Positions 1 to 9,169 of a stretch of DNA of 64,000 nucleotides are shown piece by piece. The first letter of the stretch is position 1. Every line of letters starts with the position of its first letter. The notes beneath the pieces were generated by a model. The model saw only the letters and a list, made by a program, of their open reading frames with translations, was not told the origin of the DNA and searched no databases. Made by a program: the position numbers and the translations under genes. The stretch is from an uncultured Stenotrophomonas sp. (lineage in GTDB: Bacteria; Pseudomonadota; Gammaproteobacteria; Xanthomonadales; Xanthomonadaceae), in NCBI RefSeq assembly GCF_913778665.1, contig NZ_CAJYVQ010000004.1, positions 186,001 to 250,000 on the forward strand, in the 5' to 3' direction.

Positions 1-1
1 G

Positions 2-73
2 ACCGTGGCACAGCCACCGGTGTATGACGCCAACGAAGAACGCGACGAGTTCGGCAACCCGCGCTTGCCCTGA
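2..73 (+). CDS. 3' end of an unidentified gene
   Basis: An open frame enters from the left edge and stops at a TGA at 71-73. Only 23 residues are visible (it ends in DEFGNPRLP). The tail is hydrophilic and carries no recognisable domain, so no function can be given. A palindrome and a strong terminator follow directly, as expected for a gene end. Confidence 0.55.
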   Translation, partial: TVAQPPVYDANEERDEFGNPRLP

Positions 74-79
74 TGGGCA

Positions 80-100
80 ATGCCGGCCGCTGGCCGGCAT
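80..100. repeat. SMAG/REP-like palindrome
   Basis: A perfect 9-bp stem (ATGCCGGCC / GGCCGGCAT) closes a GCT loop. It has the same stem and loop as copies at 2528, 17502, 33057 and 60001. It lies just after the stop codon of the leftmost gene. A second hairpin of the same general kind (ATCCACGC, loop CGT, GCGTGGAT) lies at 205-223. Confidence 0.6.
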
Positions 101-166
101 CCGCCGATGGATTTGGCACCGTGCCAGGCAAGCTGGCACCCACCAGAGCAACAATCCGAACACCAA

Positions 167-197
167 CGAAAACGCCGCCCATCGGGCGGCGTTTTCA
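167..197. terminator. Bidirectional rho-independent terminator
   Basis: AACGCCGCCC at 171-180 pairs with GGGCGGCGTT at 184-193 across a 3-nt loop. The stem is extended by A residues on the left and T residues on the right. The symmetry lets it stop both the rightward gene ending at 73 and the leftward thiolase gene ending at 228. Confidence 0.85.
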
Positions 198-227
198 TTG
201 CTGGATCCACGCCGTGCGTGGATGCGA

Positions 228-1508
228 TCAGCGTTCGACGATCGCCACTACACCCATGCCGCCGGCGGTGCAGATCGACACCAGCGCGCGGCCACCGCCG
301 CGCTCGGCCAGCTGCTTGGCCGCGGTGGCAATCACGCGGGCGCCGGTGGCAGCGAACGGGTGACCGGTGGCCAGCGACGAACCCAGCAGGTTGATCTTGT
401 CCGGATCGATGCGCCCCAGCGGTGCATCCAGGCCCAGGCGGTTGCGGCAGTAATCCTCGCTCTCCCACGCACGCAGCGTGCACAGCACCTGCGCGGCGAA
501 GGCTTCGTGGATCTCGTAGATGTCGAAGTCCTGCAGCGTCAGGCCATTGCGCTTGAGCATCTCCGGCACGGCCACGGTCGGCGCCATCAGCAGGCCTTCG
601 CCATGCACGAAATCGACCGCCGACACATGCGCGTCACGCAGGTAGGCCTGCGGTTCGTGCCCGTGCGCGCGCGCCCATTCCTCGCTGGCCAGCAGCACCG
701 CAGCGGCACCGTCGGTCAGCGGCGTGGAGTTGGCGGCGGTCAGGGTGCCGCGGCCGGAGACCTTGTCGAACGCCGGCTTCAGCGTGGCCAGCTTTTCCAG
801 CGTGGTATCCGGGCGCAGGATGTTGTCGCGCTCGACGCCGCGGAACGGAGCGATCAGGTCGTTGAAGAAACCGCGCTCATAGGCGGCGGCCAGCTTCTTG
901 TGCGAGGACACCGCCCACTCGTCCTGCGAGTCGCGCGAGATGTTCCATTCCTTGGCCATGTCCTCGCAGTGGTCGCCCATGCTCTTGCCGGTACGCGGCT
1001 CGGCCACGCCGGGGAACTCGGGCTTGAGTTCGGAGAACTTGAAGCCGGAAGTCAGCGCGCGGATCTTGTCGCCGGTGCTCTTGGCGCGGTTGGCCGCGAG
1101 CAGGCGTGCGCGCAGCTTCTTGCCGTACACGATCGGCACGTCGGAGGTGGTGTCCGAACCGCCACCGATGCCCGATTCGATCTGGCCCAGCGCGATCTTG
1201 TTGGCGACGGTGATGATGCTGTCCAGCGAGGTGCCGCAGGCGCGCTGCAGGGTGATGCCCGGGGTCAGCGGCGACAGGCCGGACGACAGCGTTGCTTCGC
1301 GGCCCAGGTTCCAGTCGCTGGAGTGCTTGATCACCGCACCCATCGCCACTTCACCCAGTTGCTGGCCGTGCAGGCCGAAACGTTCGACCAGCGCGCCCAG
1401 CGTACGGACCGACATGCCAAGGTTGCCAACATCCGAGTACGCGGTGTTCTGGCGGCAGAACGGAATGCGGACGCCACCGAGGATGGCGACGGGACGAGCG
1501 TTGGGCAT
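228..1508 (-). CDS. Acetyl-CoA C-acyltransferase (thiolase), FadI-like
   Basis: This 426-residue protein is a thiolase, the family that cleaves 3-ketoacyl-CoA to acetyl-CoA and a shortened acyl-CoA, or runs the reverse condensation. The acylated cysteine is C91 in LQRACGTSLDS. The other family blocks are TLTAANSTPLTDGAA, the EIHEAFAAQ histidine, GHPFAATGAR and the C-terminal cysteine block CTAGGMG. Length and motif wording resemble E. coli FadI (436 aa), suggesting beta-oxidation. The open frame runs on far upstream, but MPNARPVAILGG matches thiolase N-termini and has an AGGT box, so the start is put at 1508. It diverges from the next gene. No alpha subunit is adjacent. Confidence 0.9.
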   Translation of the reverse strand: MPNARPVAILGGVRIPFCRQNTAYSDVGNLGMSVRTLGALVERFGLHGQQLGEVAMGAVIKHSSDWNLGREATLSSGLSPLTPGITLQRACGTSLDSIITVANKIALGQIESGIGGGSDTTSDVPIVYGKKLRARLLAANRAKSTGDKIRALTSGFKFSELKPEFPGVAEPRTGKSMGDHCEDMAKEWNISRDSQDEWAVSSHKKLAAAYERGFFNDLIAPFRGVERDNILRPDTTLEKLATLKPAFDKVSGRGTLTAANSTPLTDGAAAVLLASEEWARAHGHEPQAYLRDAHVSAVDFVHGEGLLMAPTVAVPEMLKRNGLTLQDFDIYEIHEAFAAQVLCTLRAWESEDYCRNRLGLDAPLGRIDPDKINLLGSSLATGHPFAATGARVIATAAKQLAERGGGRALVSICTAGGMGVVAIVER

Positions 1509-1616
1509 GGAGATACCTGGCATGGATGAGGGTGTCTGCAACATGGCCTGCACGGCGGAGCAGGCATAATGGGGCCAAGTGTAGCTGCCGCCCCGTGATG
1601 GGCCAACCGTGGAACC

Positions 1617-2504
1617 ATGAGCAAACCCGACCCCGCGATGAATGCCCTTGGCGTGCTGGCCCTGGAACTGGCCGGCGGTGAAATCCCCCGCCAGGCGGTA
1701 CTCAGCGCCGAGCAGGCCGGTGAATTGGCCGAACGCGTCGGCCGCGACCTGGCCAAGCTCGTGCCGCAGGCCGCCGAGCTGGACCTGGTGTTCGCCGCCG
1801 CCCATTTCGACCCGGCCGAAGTGCTGCGCCCGGGCTGGCCGATCCACCGCCGCCTGGAAGAACTGCAGATGCGTGCCCCGGGCCGCAACCAGGGCCCGCG
1901 CATGCTGGCCTTCGGTACCGATGCCAACGGTGATGTGCCGCTGCCGTTCCAGGCCGATGCCAGCCTGGTGGGGGGGGGCCTGCGCGTGGTGCCATTCCTG
2001 CTGACCGGCAGCGACGTGGCCACCACCCATGCCGTTTCCGAAGCCCTGGAAGAAACGCTGCTGGCCAACGGCATGGCGCACGCCGATACCGCACTGATGG
2101 CACAGAACACCTTCGGTGCCCGCATCGAGCACGCGCGCTATTTCACCGTGAACGATCTGGCTGCGATGATGTCGATGCAGTACGACAACCAGGGCCTGGC
2201 CGCGCTGTGGCCGCTGATCGAGACGGCGATCATGGCGCCGGGCGAGGACGAATGGCTCAGCGCCGCGCCCGAGCCGTTGCTGCGCTACACCCATGGCGAA
2301 GCACGCATGGCGCTGTTCGACCCGGCCGGCTGGTGCGCGCACTACCACCACGGCAAGGACGACTGCGACCGCCTGAAGGGCATCTACGAGCAGTTCCTGA
2401 TGCGCCAGCGGCAGATGGCGGCGGTGCTGGAAGCGCACGGCGTGCCGGTGCTGTTCGTTCACTGCGAAGCCGGGCAGGACGCGCGCGCGCTGCTGACGCG
2501 CTGA
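1617..2504 (+). CDS. Conserved protein of unknown function
   Basis: I do not recognise this 295-residue protein. It has no signal peptide or membrane segment and so looks cytoplasmic. The N-terminal half is alpha-helical and alanine/glutamate-rich. The C-terminal part has a histidine/cysteine-rich stretch (WCAHYHHGKDDCDR, then FVHCEAGQD) that could hold a metal. A run of nine G residues (1970-1978) encodes part of LVGGGLR, so a slip of one base would frameshift the gene near residue 120. A second ATG at 1638 is a possible start; neither start has a strong Shine-Dalgarno box. A palindrome and terminator follow it. Confidence 0.7.
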   Translation: MSKPDPAMNALGVLALELAGGEIPRQAVLSAEQAGELAERVGRDLAKLVPQAAELDLVFAAAHFDPAEVLRPGWPIHRRLEELQMRAPGRNQGPRMLAFGTDANGDVPLPFQADASLVGGGLRVVPFLLTGSDVATTHAVSEALEETLLANGMAHADTALMAQNTFGARIEHARYFTVNDLAAMMSMQYDNQGLAALWPLIETAIMAPGEDEWLSAAPEPLLRYTHGEARMALFDPAGWCAHYHHGKDDCDRLKGIYEQFLMRQRQMAAVLEAHGVPVLFVHCEAGQDARALLTR

Positions 2505-2527
2505 TCCACATCGCCGGCATGGGCGAT

Positions 2528-2546
2528 TGCCGGCCAGCGGCCGGCA
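2528..2546. repeat. SMAG/REP-like palindrome
   Basis: TGCCGGCC, loop AGC, GGCCGGCA forms a perfect 8-bp stem. It is the inverse orientation of the copy at 80-100 and lies between two convergent genes. Confidence 0.6.
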
Positions 2547-2555
2547 CCACCGCTG

Positions 2556-2590
2556 AAGAAGGACGCCGGCTTGCGCCGGCGTCTTTCGTT
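2556..2590. terminator. Bidirectional terminator between convergent genes
   Basis: GACGCCGGC (2562-2570) pairs with GCCGGCGTC (2575-2583) over a TTGC loop, with A-rich sequence on the left and CTTTCGTT on the right. It suits both the rightward gene ending at 2504 and the leftward sodC ending at 2596. Confidence 0.8.
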
Positions 2591-2595
2591 CTGCC

Positions 2596-3228
2596 TTACG
2601 GGGCCTTCTGGATCACCGCGCAGGCCAGGCGCGCGCCGGCGTTGCCGGTCGGCTGGGTCTTGTAGTCGTCTGCGTCGGCGTGGACGATCAGGCCGCGGCC
2701 GATGATGTCGAAGTCATCGCCCTTGCCGATGTTGACGTTGCTCGACACCGGTCCGTCGATGGTGGCCACGCCCTTGTCGTCGGCCTTGATGTTGGGCATG
2801 TCGCCGCCGTGATGCGGATCGGTGGCCACGTTGCCGTGATCCTGGTGGCCCGGGTTGAAGTGGCCACCGGCGCTCATGCCGTCCGGCGCGCTGCAGTCGC
2901 CCTTCTCGTGGATGTGGAAGCCGTGCTCGCTGCCCGGCTTCAGGCCGGTGATCTGGCCGGTCACATGCACCTTGCCGTCGACGACCCTGAAGGTGACGCT
3001 ACCCTTGGTCTCGTTGCCCTGGGTCGGTGCCAGTTCAGCGCTGGCCGTGGCATCGGTAGCCGGAGCGGCGCCGGTGGCCGGTACCGTGGCCGGGTCAGCC
3101 GGTGCGGCCGAACCATCGGCCGGGGTGGTGGCCGGGGCTTCGGCTTCCGGAGCTGCGGGCTGCGGGTTGCAGGCCGCCAGGCCCAGCGCGGTGATGGCGG
3201 CGAACAGCGTAGTGTGGATCAGACGCAT
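2596..3228 (-). CDS. sodC: Cu/Zn superoxide dismutase lipoprotein (first copy)
   Basis: This 210-residue protein would dismutate superoxide in the periplasm or at the inner face of the outer membrane. A lipobox ending LGLAAC puts the lipidated cysteine at C20. A proline/alanine/threonine linker follows, then the SOD domain. Copper and zinc ligands are visible: GFHIHEKGDC, GHFNP, the histidines and aspartate of HHGGDMPNI, and LIVHADADD. The C-terminal NAGARLACAVI supplies the active-site arginine and the second disulfide cysteine. The ATG at 3228 is chosen because GGGAGAG precedes it and it begins the signal peptide. It lies 31 bp downstream of a paralogous sodC, so the two are probably co-transcribed. 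Confidence 0.93.
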   Translation of the reverse strand: MRLIHTTLFAAITALGLAACNPQPAAPEAEAPATTPADGSAAPADPATVPATGAAPATDATASAELAPTQGNETKGSVTFRVVDGKVHVTGQITGLKPGSEHGFHIHEKGDCSAPDGMSAGGHFNPGHQDHGNVATDPHHGGDMPNIKADDKGVATIDGPVSSNVNIGKGDDFDIIGRGLIVHADADDYKTQPTGNAGARLACAVIQKAP

Positions 3229-3259
3229 GCAATCTCTCCCTGGATGAAGCCTGCAGTGA

Positions 3260-3829
3260 TCAGCGGACAACCCGGATCACGCCACAGGCAATGCGGACGC
3301 CGGCATTGCCGGCGGGTTGGCTGCGATAGTCGTCGGCGTTGGCATGCACGACCAGTGCACGTCCGGCGATATCGGTGGCGGCGCCTCCGCCAAGGGTTAC
3401 GCCCTTGAGGTGGATATCGACGTTGGCGCGGCCCTGGGCATCGGCACGCAGGTTGTCGATGTCGCCCAGGTGGTGCTGGCCCGTGCCGGCGCGGCCATGC
3501 GCGGCGCCGCCAGGGTTGAAATGGTTGCCGGCGCTGCTGGCATCCACCGCGCTGCAGTCACCGCGTTCGTGGATATGGAAACCCGCCTGCTGCATCGGCT
3601 GCAGGCCACCGACCAGGCCAGTCAGGTGCACGCCACCGCTTTCGGTCTTCAGTACCAGGCGACCACTGACGATACTGGCCGAGGCCGGCGCCAGATTGGC
3701 TTCGGCCAGCTGGGCCACCGGTGTGGTGACGACCGGCGGCGGCGTGGGGGCGGTCTTCTTCGGTGCGCTGCCACAGGCAGACAGCAGCACCGCGGCGGAC
3801 AACGGCAGGATGGCAAAGGACAGACGCAT
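3260..3829 (-). CDS. Cu/Zn superoxide dismutase lipoprotein (second copy)
   Basis: This 189-residue paralogue of the neighbouring SodC has a lipobox (VLLSAC, C19) and a short P/T-rich linker. The metal-site blocks are complete: GFHIHERGDC, NHFNPGG, HHLGDIDNL and LVVHANADD, with NAGVRIACGVI at the end. No ligand appears lost, so the enzyme should be active. It is the promoter-proximal gene of the pair. The ATG at 3829 has AAGGAG seven bases upstream. The two proteins differ mainly in the linker and in the loops between ligands, as expected of an old tandem duplication. Confidence 0.92.
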   Translation of the reverse strand: MRLSFAILPLSAAVLLSACGSAPKKTAPTPPPVVTTPVAQLAEANLAPASASIVSGRLVLKTESGGVHLTGLVGGLQPMQQAGFHIHERGDCSAVDASSAGNHFNPGGAAHGRAGTGQHHLGDIDNLRADAQGRANVDIHLKGVTLGGGAATDIAGRALVVHANADDYRSQPAGNAGVRIACGVIRVVR

Positions 3830-3922
3830 CGAAGACTCCTTGCAGGTGACACTAGGGGTTGCATCGTCCATGAACGATCAACGGTTCGGCAAGCGCGCGC
3901 GAGGACCGCGTGCAGGGGGTGT

Positions 3923-5363
<1,441 letters not shown>

Positions 5364-5371
<8 letters not shown>

Positions 5372-6425
5372 CGCGCGGGGCCTCCTCGGCCGGGGCGGCG
5401 CCGTTGCCGATCGGCAGCAGCAGAGTGAACACGGTGTGGCCCGGGCGCGAGCGGTAGGTCAGCGTGCCGCGATGCTCCCGCGCCACCTGCTGCGCCAGCG
5501 CCAGGCCCAACCCGGTGCCCTCGGCGCGGCCACTGACCAGCGGCAGGAACAGGTGCTCGGCCAGTTCTTCGGGCACGCCACGGCCGTCATCGGCGATCTC
5601 CAGGCGCAGCGCCAGGGTATGCAGCTGTTCGGCCACGCGCACGCCATGCTCCACGCGGGTGCGCAGGGTGATGTTGCCAGCGCCGGCCTGGATCGCATTG
5701 CGCACCAGGTTCCACACCGCCTGGGTGAGGCGGTCGGCATCACCGTGGAATTCGGGAATGCTCGGGTCGTAGTCGCGCTGCAGGCGGACCGCCCAGCCGG
5801 CCTCGTTCTCGGCCAGGCGCAGAACGCGTTCCAGCGCGGCATGGATGTTCAGTTCGGCATGCGGCGCGGCCGGGGCCGGCGACAGCAGCTGGTCGAGCAG
5901 ACCGTTGAGGCGCTCGATCTCCGACCCGATCAGTTCGATCAGTTCGCGTTCGCTGGCATCGCGCTGGGCCGCGCGGCGGGCCAGAAGCTGGGCCGCGCCC
6001 TTCAACCCGGCCAGCGGATTACGCAGCTCATGGGCCAGCCCCTTCAGCGCCGCGCTGAGCGCGCTGGGCAGGGCCTGGGTCGGGTCGAGCCCGGGGAATT
6101 CATCGACCGGATGCGCCTCCAGCAGCCAGCCACCGTCATCGCGACGGCTCATCCAGCCCTCGGCGAAGCGCGGGGCCTCGCCGGGCACCGCCAGCGCCAG
6201 CCGGTTCAGGCGCAGGCTGTCGCGCTCATCGCGGGCCAGGAAATGGGCCAGTGCCTCGCCCTGCACTTCCAGCGCGGCCAATGGGCGACCCAGCAGCCGC
6301 CGGGCGCTGACGCCCAGCCAGCGGGCGAACGCCGGATTGCAGCCGGCGATGCAGCCATCGGCCCCGGCCCAGGCCAGCGGCGTGCCCAGGGCATCGAGGG
6401 ACGGCGGGGGAGAGGGGTCGGACAT
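5364..6425 (-). CDS. ntrB: Nitrogen sensor histidine kinase NtrB
   Basis: This 353-residue soluble kinase phosphorylates or dephosphorylates NtrC in response to PII. It has an N-terminal PAS domain (about 10-110), then the dimerisation/phospho-acceptor helix with H132 in GLAHELRNPLAG. The ATP-binding domain follows, with the N-box (NLVRNAIQA), DDGRGVPEE and GTGLGLALAQ. No membrane segment is present, as expected of NtrB. The open frame extends upstream through a repeat region, but the ATG at 6425 begins the conserved protein. It is the first gene of ntrBC. No sigma-54 promoter was seen in front of it. Confidence 0.95.
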
Positions 6426-6455
6426 TGCACCAATGTAGTGCAAAACGCGGGGTTC

Positions 6456-6493
6456 GGGGTCAGAGCCCTTTCCTCGCGGAAAGGGATCTGACC
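6456..6493. repeat. GGGGTC-type palindrome, copy 1
   Basis: GGTCAGAGCCCTTTCC pairs with GGAAAGGGATCTGACC across TCGC with one mismatch. It is one of five copies of this type in the window (also 6512, 9125, 33997, 46604). It lies between the TonB receptor gene and ntrB. Confidence 0.75.
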
Positions 6494-6511
6494 GCGTGCG
6501 CTGCGGGGTCC

Positions 6512-6551
6512 GGGGTCGGATCCCTTTCCGCCTGGAAAGGGCTCTGACCCC
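6512..6551. repeat. GGGGTC-type palindrome, copy 2
   Basis: GGGGTCGGATCCCTTTCC pairs imperfectly with GGAAAGGGCTCTGACCCC. It lies in tandem with copy 1 but in opposite polarity (the GGATCC and AGAGCC variants swap sides). A separate small hairpin, GTCGAGC-AA-GCTCGAC, lies at 6561-6576 just beyond the TonB receptor stop and could end its transcript. Confidence 0.75.
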
Positions 6552-6597
6552 CTGCCGCAGGTCGAGCAAGCTCGACCACGACCACATGCGTGGCCGG

Positions 6598-8643
6598 TTA
6601 CAGCTTCATGTTGAGGCCGACGAACACGCTGCGGCCCGGCGCCGGCGAGAACATCGGGCGGGCGCTGTCCCAGAAGAAGCTGTCGTACCAGGCGTAGGCG
6701 TACTCGCGGCCGGTCACGTTCTTCAGCTGCAGGTCCACGCTGAAACGCGGGGTGAGCTGATAGGCAGCACTGAGGTCGAGCACGGCGAAACCACCGAACT
6801 TGCCGGCCACGTTGCGCTCTTCCAGGTAGTAATCGCCCTGTGCACGTGCCTGCAGGCCCAACCGCAGCGCATCACAGGCGCGGTAATCCACACCCAGGTT
6901 GCTGATATGGCGCGGGGTGGCGGCTACTTCGCGGCCCTGCAGTGAAATGCTGGCATCGCGGTCGTCGCGGGTGATCTTCGCTTCCTGGTAGGCGTGCGAC
7001 GCCCACACCGTCCAGTCTTCGCCCAGCTGCAGGCTCAGCTGCGCATCCACGCCGCGCCGGCGGGTCTTGCCCAGGGTGACCGTGGTGCCGGTGGCTGGCA
7101 TGTTGGACACCTCGTTTTCCGCATCCTGCTGCCACACCGCCAGGCGTGCCTGGCTTCCCGCGAACGGCTGGAACTTCAGGCCCAGCTCCATGCCGGTGTT
7201 GGTGGACGGCTGCAAGGGCGCCTGCCCCGGGGTGAGGTAGGCCGGTGCGGTGGAGCCGGTCAGCACCTGGAAGGTGCGGCCCCAGTTCGCGTAGACGTGG
7301 GTGGTCTGGCCCAGGGTGTGGATGATGCTCAGCTTGGGCTGGCCGATGCTGCCGTAATCCTGCAGGCGGCCGCTGAGGCCGTTCATCAGGTGGGTGCGGC
7401 CACTGAAACGGTCGACGCGGTAGGCCGGCACGATCTTCCAGGCCTCGACGGGCTGGTAGACGGCCTGCACGTAGGCGCCCCAGTTGTCGAAGCTGTGGCG
7501 ATCATTGTTCTGCACCCGCGCGGGGGGCTGGCTGAAATCGGTGGGTTCAGCGTAGGCGTAGCGCTCGCGGAGGTAGCCGTTGTCCTGCTGCTCGTAGTTC
7601 AGGCCACCCTCGACGGTGAGCGTGGGGCTGGCCTGCCAAGTGAGCGTGCTGAGCAGGCCATGCTGCCGCTCGTCCCATACGCGGCGCTGGCGCGGCAGGT
7701 TGCCGGTGGGGAGGTCGCTGAAGGTCACGCGACGGTCGTCTTCGTAGCGGTTGTAGTACAGGCGGGTGCCGAAGGTGATTGTGTCGGACAGTTTCATGTC
7801 CAGGTGCACGGCAAGCTGGCGCATGTCGCGGTCATCGCCATCGTTGCCGTTGCGCAGGTCGCTGCCACGGCGGTGCGTGCGCAGCTCGTCGGCGGTCATG
7901 AAGCCGGGTTCGTCGGCTTCGTGGTGGTACGCACGGGCGGTCAGGCCCACGCGCAGGCCGTCGTCCAGCGAGCCGTAGAACCACTTGCCGCCCAGCGAAT
8001 ATTTCTTCGAGGTGTCGTGGTCGCGGTAGCCGTCGCTGGCCTGGGTGCCGACGAAATAGTTCTGCGCGAAGCCATTGGCTTCACGGCCGACTGCCAGCTG
8101 CGCATCGCGGGTGTTATAGCTGCCGTAGGCCAGGCGCGCATCGGTGTAGCTGCCCCCCTGGCGCGTACCGAAGTTCACGTTGCCGCCGATGTTGTGCAGG
8201 CCATAGCGCGGATCGTTGGTACCGCGCACTACTTCGATGTAGCTGATGTCCAACGGGAACAGCATGTCGATGAAGCGCTGGTTGCCGCTGTTGACGTTGC
8301 TGGGGATGCCGTCGATCAGCGTCTTGATGGCGTTGAGGTAGCCCTCGCCGTTGAAGGCGCGGAAGCTGACCTTGCCCGATTCGGCGCCCTGCCGGGTTTC
8401 GGTGAGCTGGATGCCGGGCATCTGCCCGAGCAATTCCCAGCTGTGCGAGACGTTGCGGTTTTCGATCTGGTCTGCACCCAGCACGTCCACCGAGGTCAGC
8501 ACCTGGTGCGCACTGAGCTGGCCTTCGCCGTGCTGGTGTACCTGCACCTTGCCGAGGGTGAGCGCGGCGTCGGCAGACTGTGCGAGTGCTTCAGGGGCGA
8601 ACGGTGCGGCCGCGAGGGCGGCCACCAGGGTGGGAGTCTTCAT
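6598..8643 (-). CDS. TonB-dependent outer-membrane receptor, probably zinc-regulated
   Basis: This 681-residue protein should be a TonB-gated outer-membrane beta-barrel importer. It has a signal peptide ending ALAQ and a plug domain (about 55-165, with LLGQMPGIQL, LIDGIP and VVRGTNDPRYGLHNIGGNV). A long beta-barrel follows, ending RSVFVGLNMKL. The mature N-terminus is histidine-rich (VHQHGEGQLSAHQ). A near-consensus Zur operator 20 bp upstream implies expression under zinc shortage, so zinc or a zincophore is the likely cargo; that is inference. The upstream ATG at 8682 is rejected because it lies inside the operator, so the start is taken at 8643, though its ribosome site is weak. Confidence 0.88.
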   Translation of the reverse strand: MKTPTLVAALAAAPFAPEALAQSADAALTLGKVQVHQHGEGQLSAHQVLTSVDVLGADQIENRNVSHSWELLGQMPGIQLTETRQGAESGKVSFRAFNGEGYLNAIKTLIDGIPSNVNSGNQRFIDMLFPLDISYIEVVRGTNDPRYGLHNIGGNVNFGTRQGGSYTDARLAYGSYNTRDAQLAVGREANGFAQNYFVGTQASDGYRDHDTSKKYSLGGKWFYGSLDDGLRVGLTARAYHHEADEPGFMTADELRTHRRGSDLRNGNDGDDRDMRQLAVHLDMKLSDTITFGTRLYYNRYEDDRRVTFSDLPTGNLPRQRRVWDERQHGLLSTLTWQASPTLTVEGGLNYEQQDNGYLRERYAYAEPTDFSQPPARVQNNDRHSFDNWGAYVQAVYQPVEAWKIVPAYRVDRFSGRTHLMNGLSGRLQDYGSIGQPKLSIIHTLGQTTHVYANWGRTFQVLTGSTAPAYLTPGQAPLQPSTNTGMELGLKFQPFAGSQARLAVWQQDAENEVSNMPATGTTVTLGKTRRRGVDAQLSLQLGEDWTVWASHAYQEAKITRDDRDASISLQGREVAATPRHISNLGVDYRACDALRLGLQARAQGDYYLEERNVAGKFGGFAVLDLSAAYQLTPRFSVDLQLKNVTGREYAYAWYDSFFWDSARPMFSPAPGRSVFVGLNMKL

Positions 8644-8662
8644 GGGAAGGGGCGTATACGGT

Positions 8663-8685
8663 GAAATGTAATCATATAACATTTC
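8663..8685 (-). promoter_or_regulatory. Zur box (zinc uptake regulator operator)
   Basis: On the minus strand this 23-bp site reads GAAATGTTATA-T-GATTACATTTC. It matches 20 of 23 positions of the proteobacterial Zur consensus (GAAATGTTATA-N-TATAACATTTC). Including flanking GT/AC the palindrome spans 8661-8687. A TATGAT hexamer inside it (8671-8676 in plus coordinates) is a plausible -10 box, so bound Zur would block RNA polymerase. It serves only the TonB receptor, since the gene on its other side runs the same way and ends here. Confidence 0.85.
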
Positions 8686-8747
8686 ACGCGCCCGATTTTT
8701 GCGGCGTCGAGCAAGGCTCGGCGTTACAAGGGCGGGTGCCGGGGGGA

Positions 8748-9062
8748 TTACACCGGGTAGCCGGTGGCTTCCCGTGCCTTCTTCCAGGCGGCTTCGAATT
8801 CACGCGCGGAAATTTCGTCGTCCTCGTCGAAATCCAGGAACGACACTGGCTGGTCGGCCAGCAGGAAGCGGTCGTCGCTGTGGGCATGCTCGTCGGCCCA
8901 GACCATCTTGGTGCCGTAGATTTCCACCTGCCGCACGATCTTCTCGCCACGGGCTTCCATCAGCACGTTGCCCTTGCCCAGGCCCGATTCGGCCCAGTGC
9001 TTGTAGTACTTCTTTGCGGCGGATTTCGCGCCGGATTTTGCGTTGTGCTTTGCGTAGGTCAT
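8748..9062 (-). CDS. Small EF-hand-like protein
   Basis: This 104-residue protein has a lysine/alanine-rich N-terminus (KHNAKSGAKSAAKKYYKHW) and no signal peptide. Near the C-terminus, residues 77-88 (DFDEDDEISARE) match a calcium-binding EF-hand loop: D at positions 1, 3 and 5, a hydrophobic residue at 8, and E at 12. Only one loop is visible, so calcium binding is possible but unproven. The ATG at 9062 is preferred over one 20 codons upstream because the extension falls in sequence near a repeat; an AGGG lies upstream. The function is unknown. Confidence 0.7.
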   Translation of the reverse strand: MTYAKHNAKSGAKSAAKKYYKHWAESGLGKGNVLMEARGEKIVRQVEIYGTKMVWADEHAHSDDRFLLADQPVSFLDFDEDDEISAREFEAAWKKAREATGYPV

Positions 9063-9124
9063 TGCAGGAGCCCTGGCCGCAGGCGCGGCCGGAAAGTACG
9101 GAATGGCGCCATTATCAGGCATCC

Positions 9125-9162
9125 GGGGTCAGAGCCCTTTCCTTTGGAAGGGATCCGACCCC
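9125..9162. repeat. GGGGTC-type palindrome, copy 3
   Basis: GGGGTCAGAGCCCTTTCC pairs with GGAAGGGATCCGACCCC, with a short T loop. It lies directly after the mltA stop codon, where it could act as a terminator or protect the 3' end. Confidence 0.75.
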
Positions 9163-9169
9163 TGCTGGT

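Noticed and set aside
1509..2462. Upstream extension of the thiolase frame to a 744-residue protein
   Set aside because: The extra 318 codons lie entirely antisense to the gene at 1617-2504 and show no domain; thiolase N-termini match the ATG at 1508.
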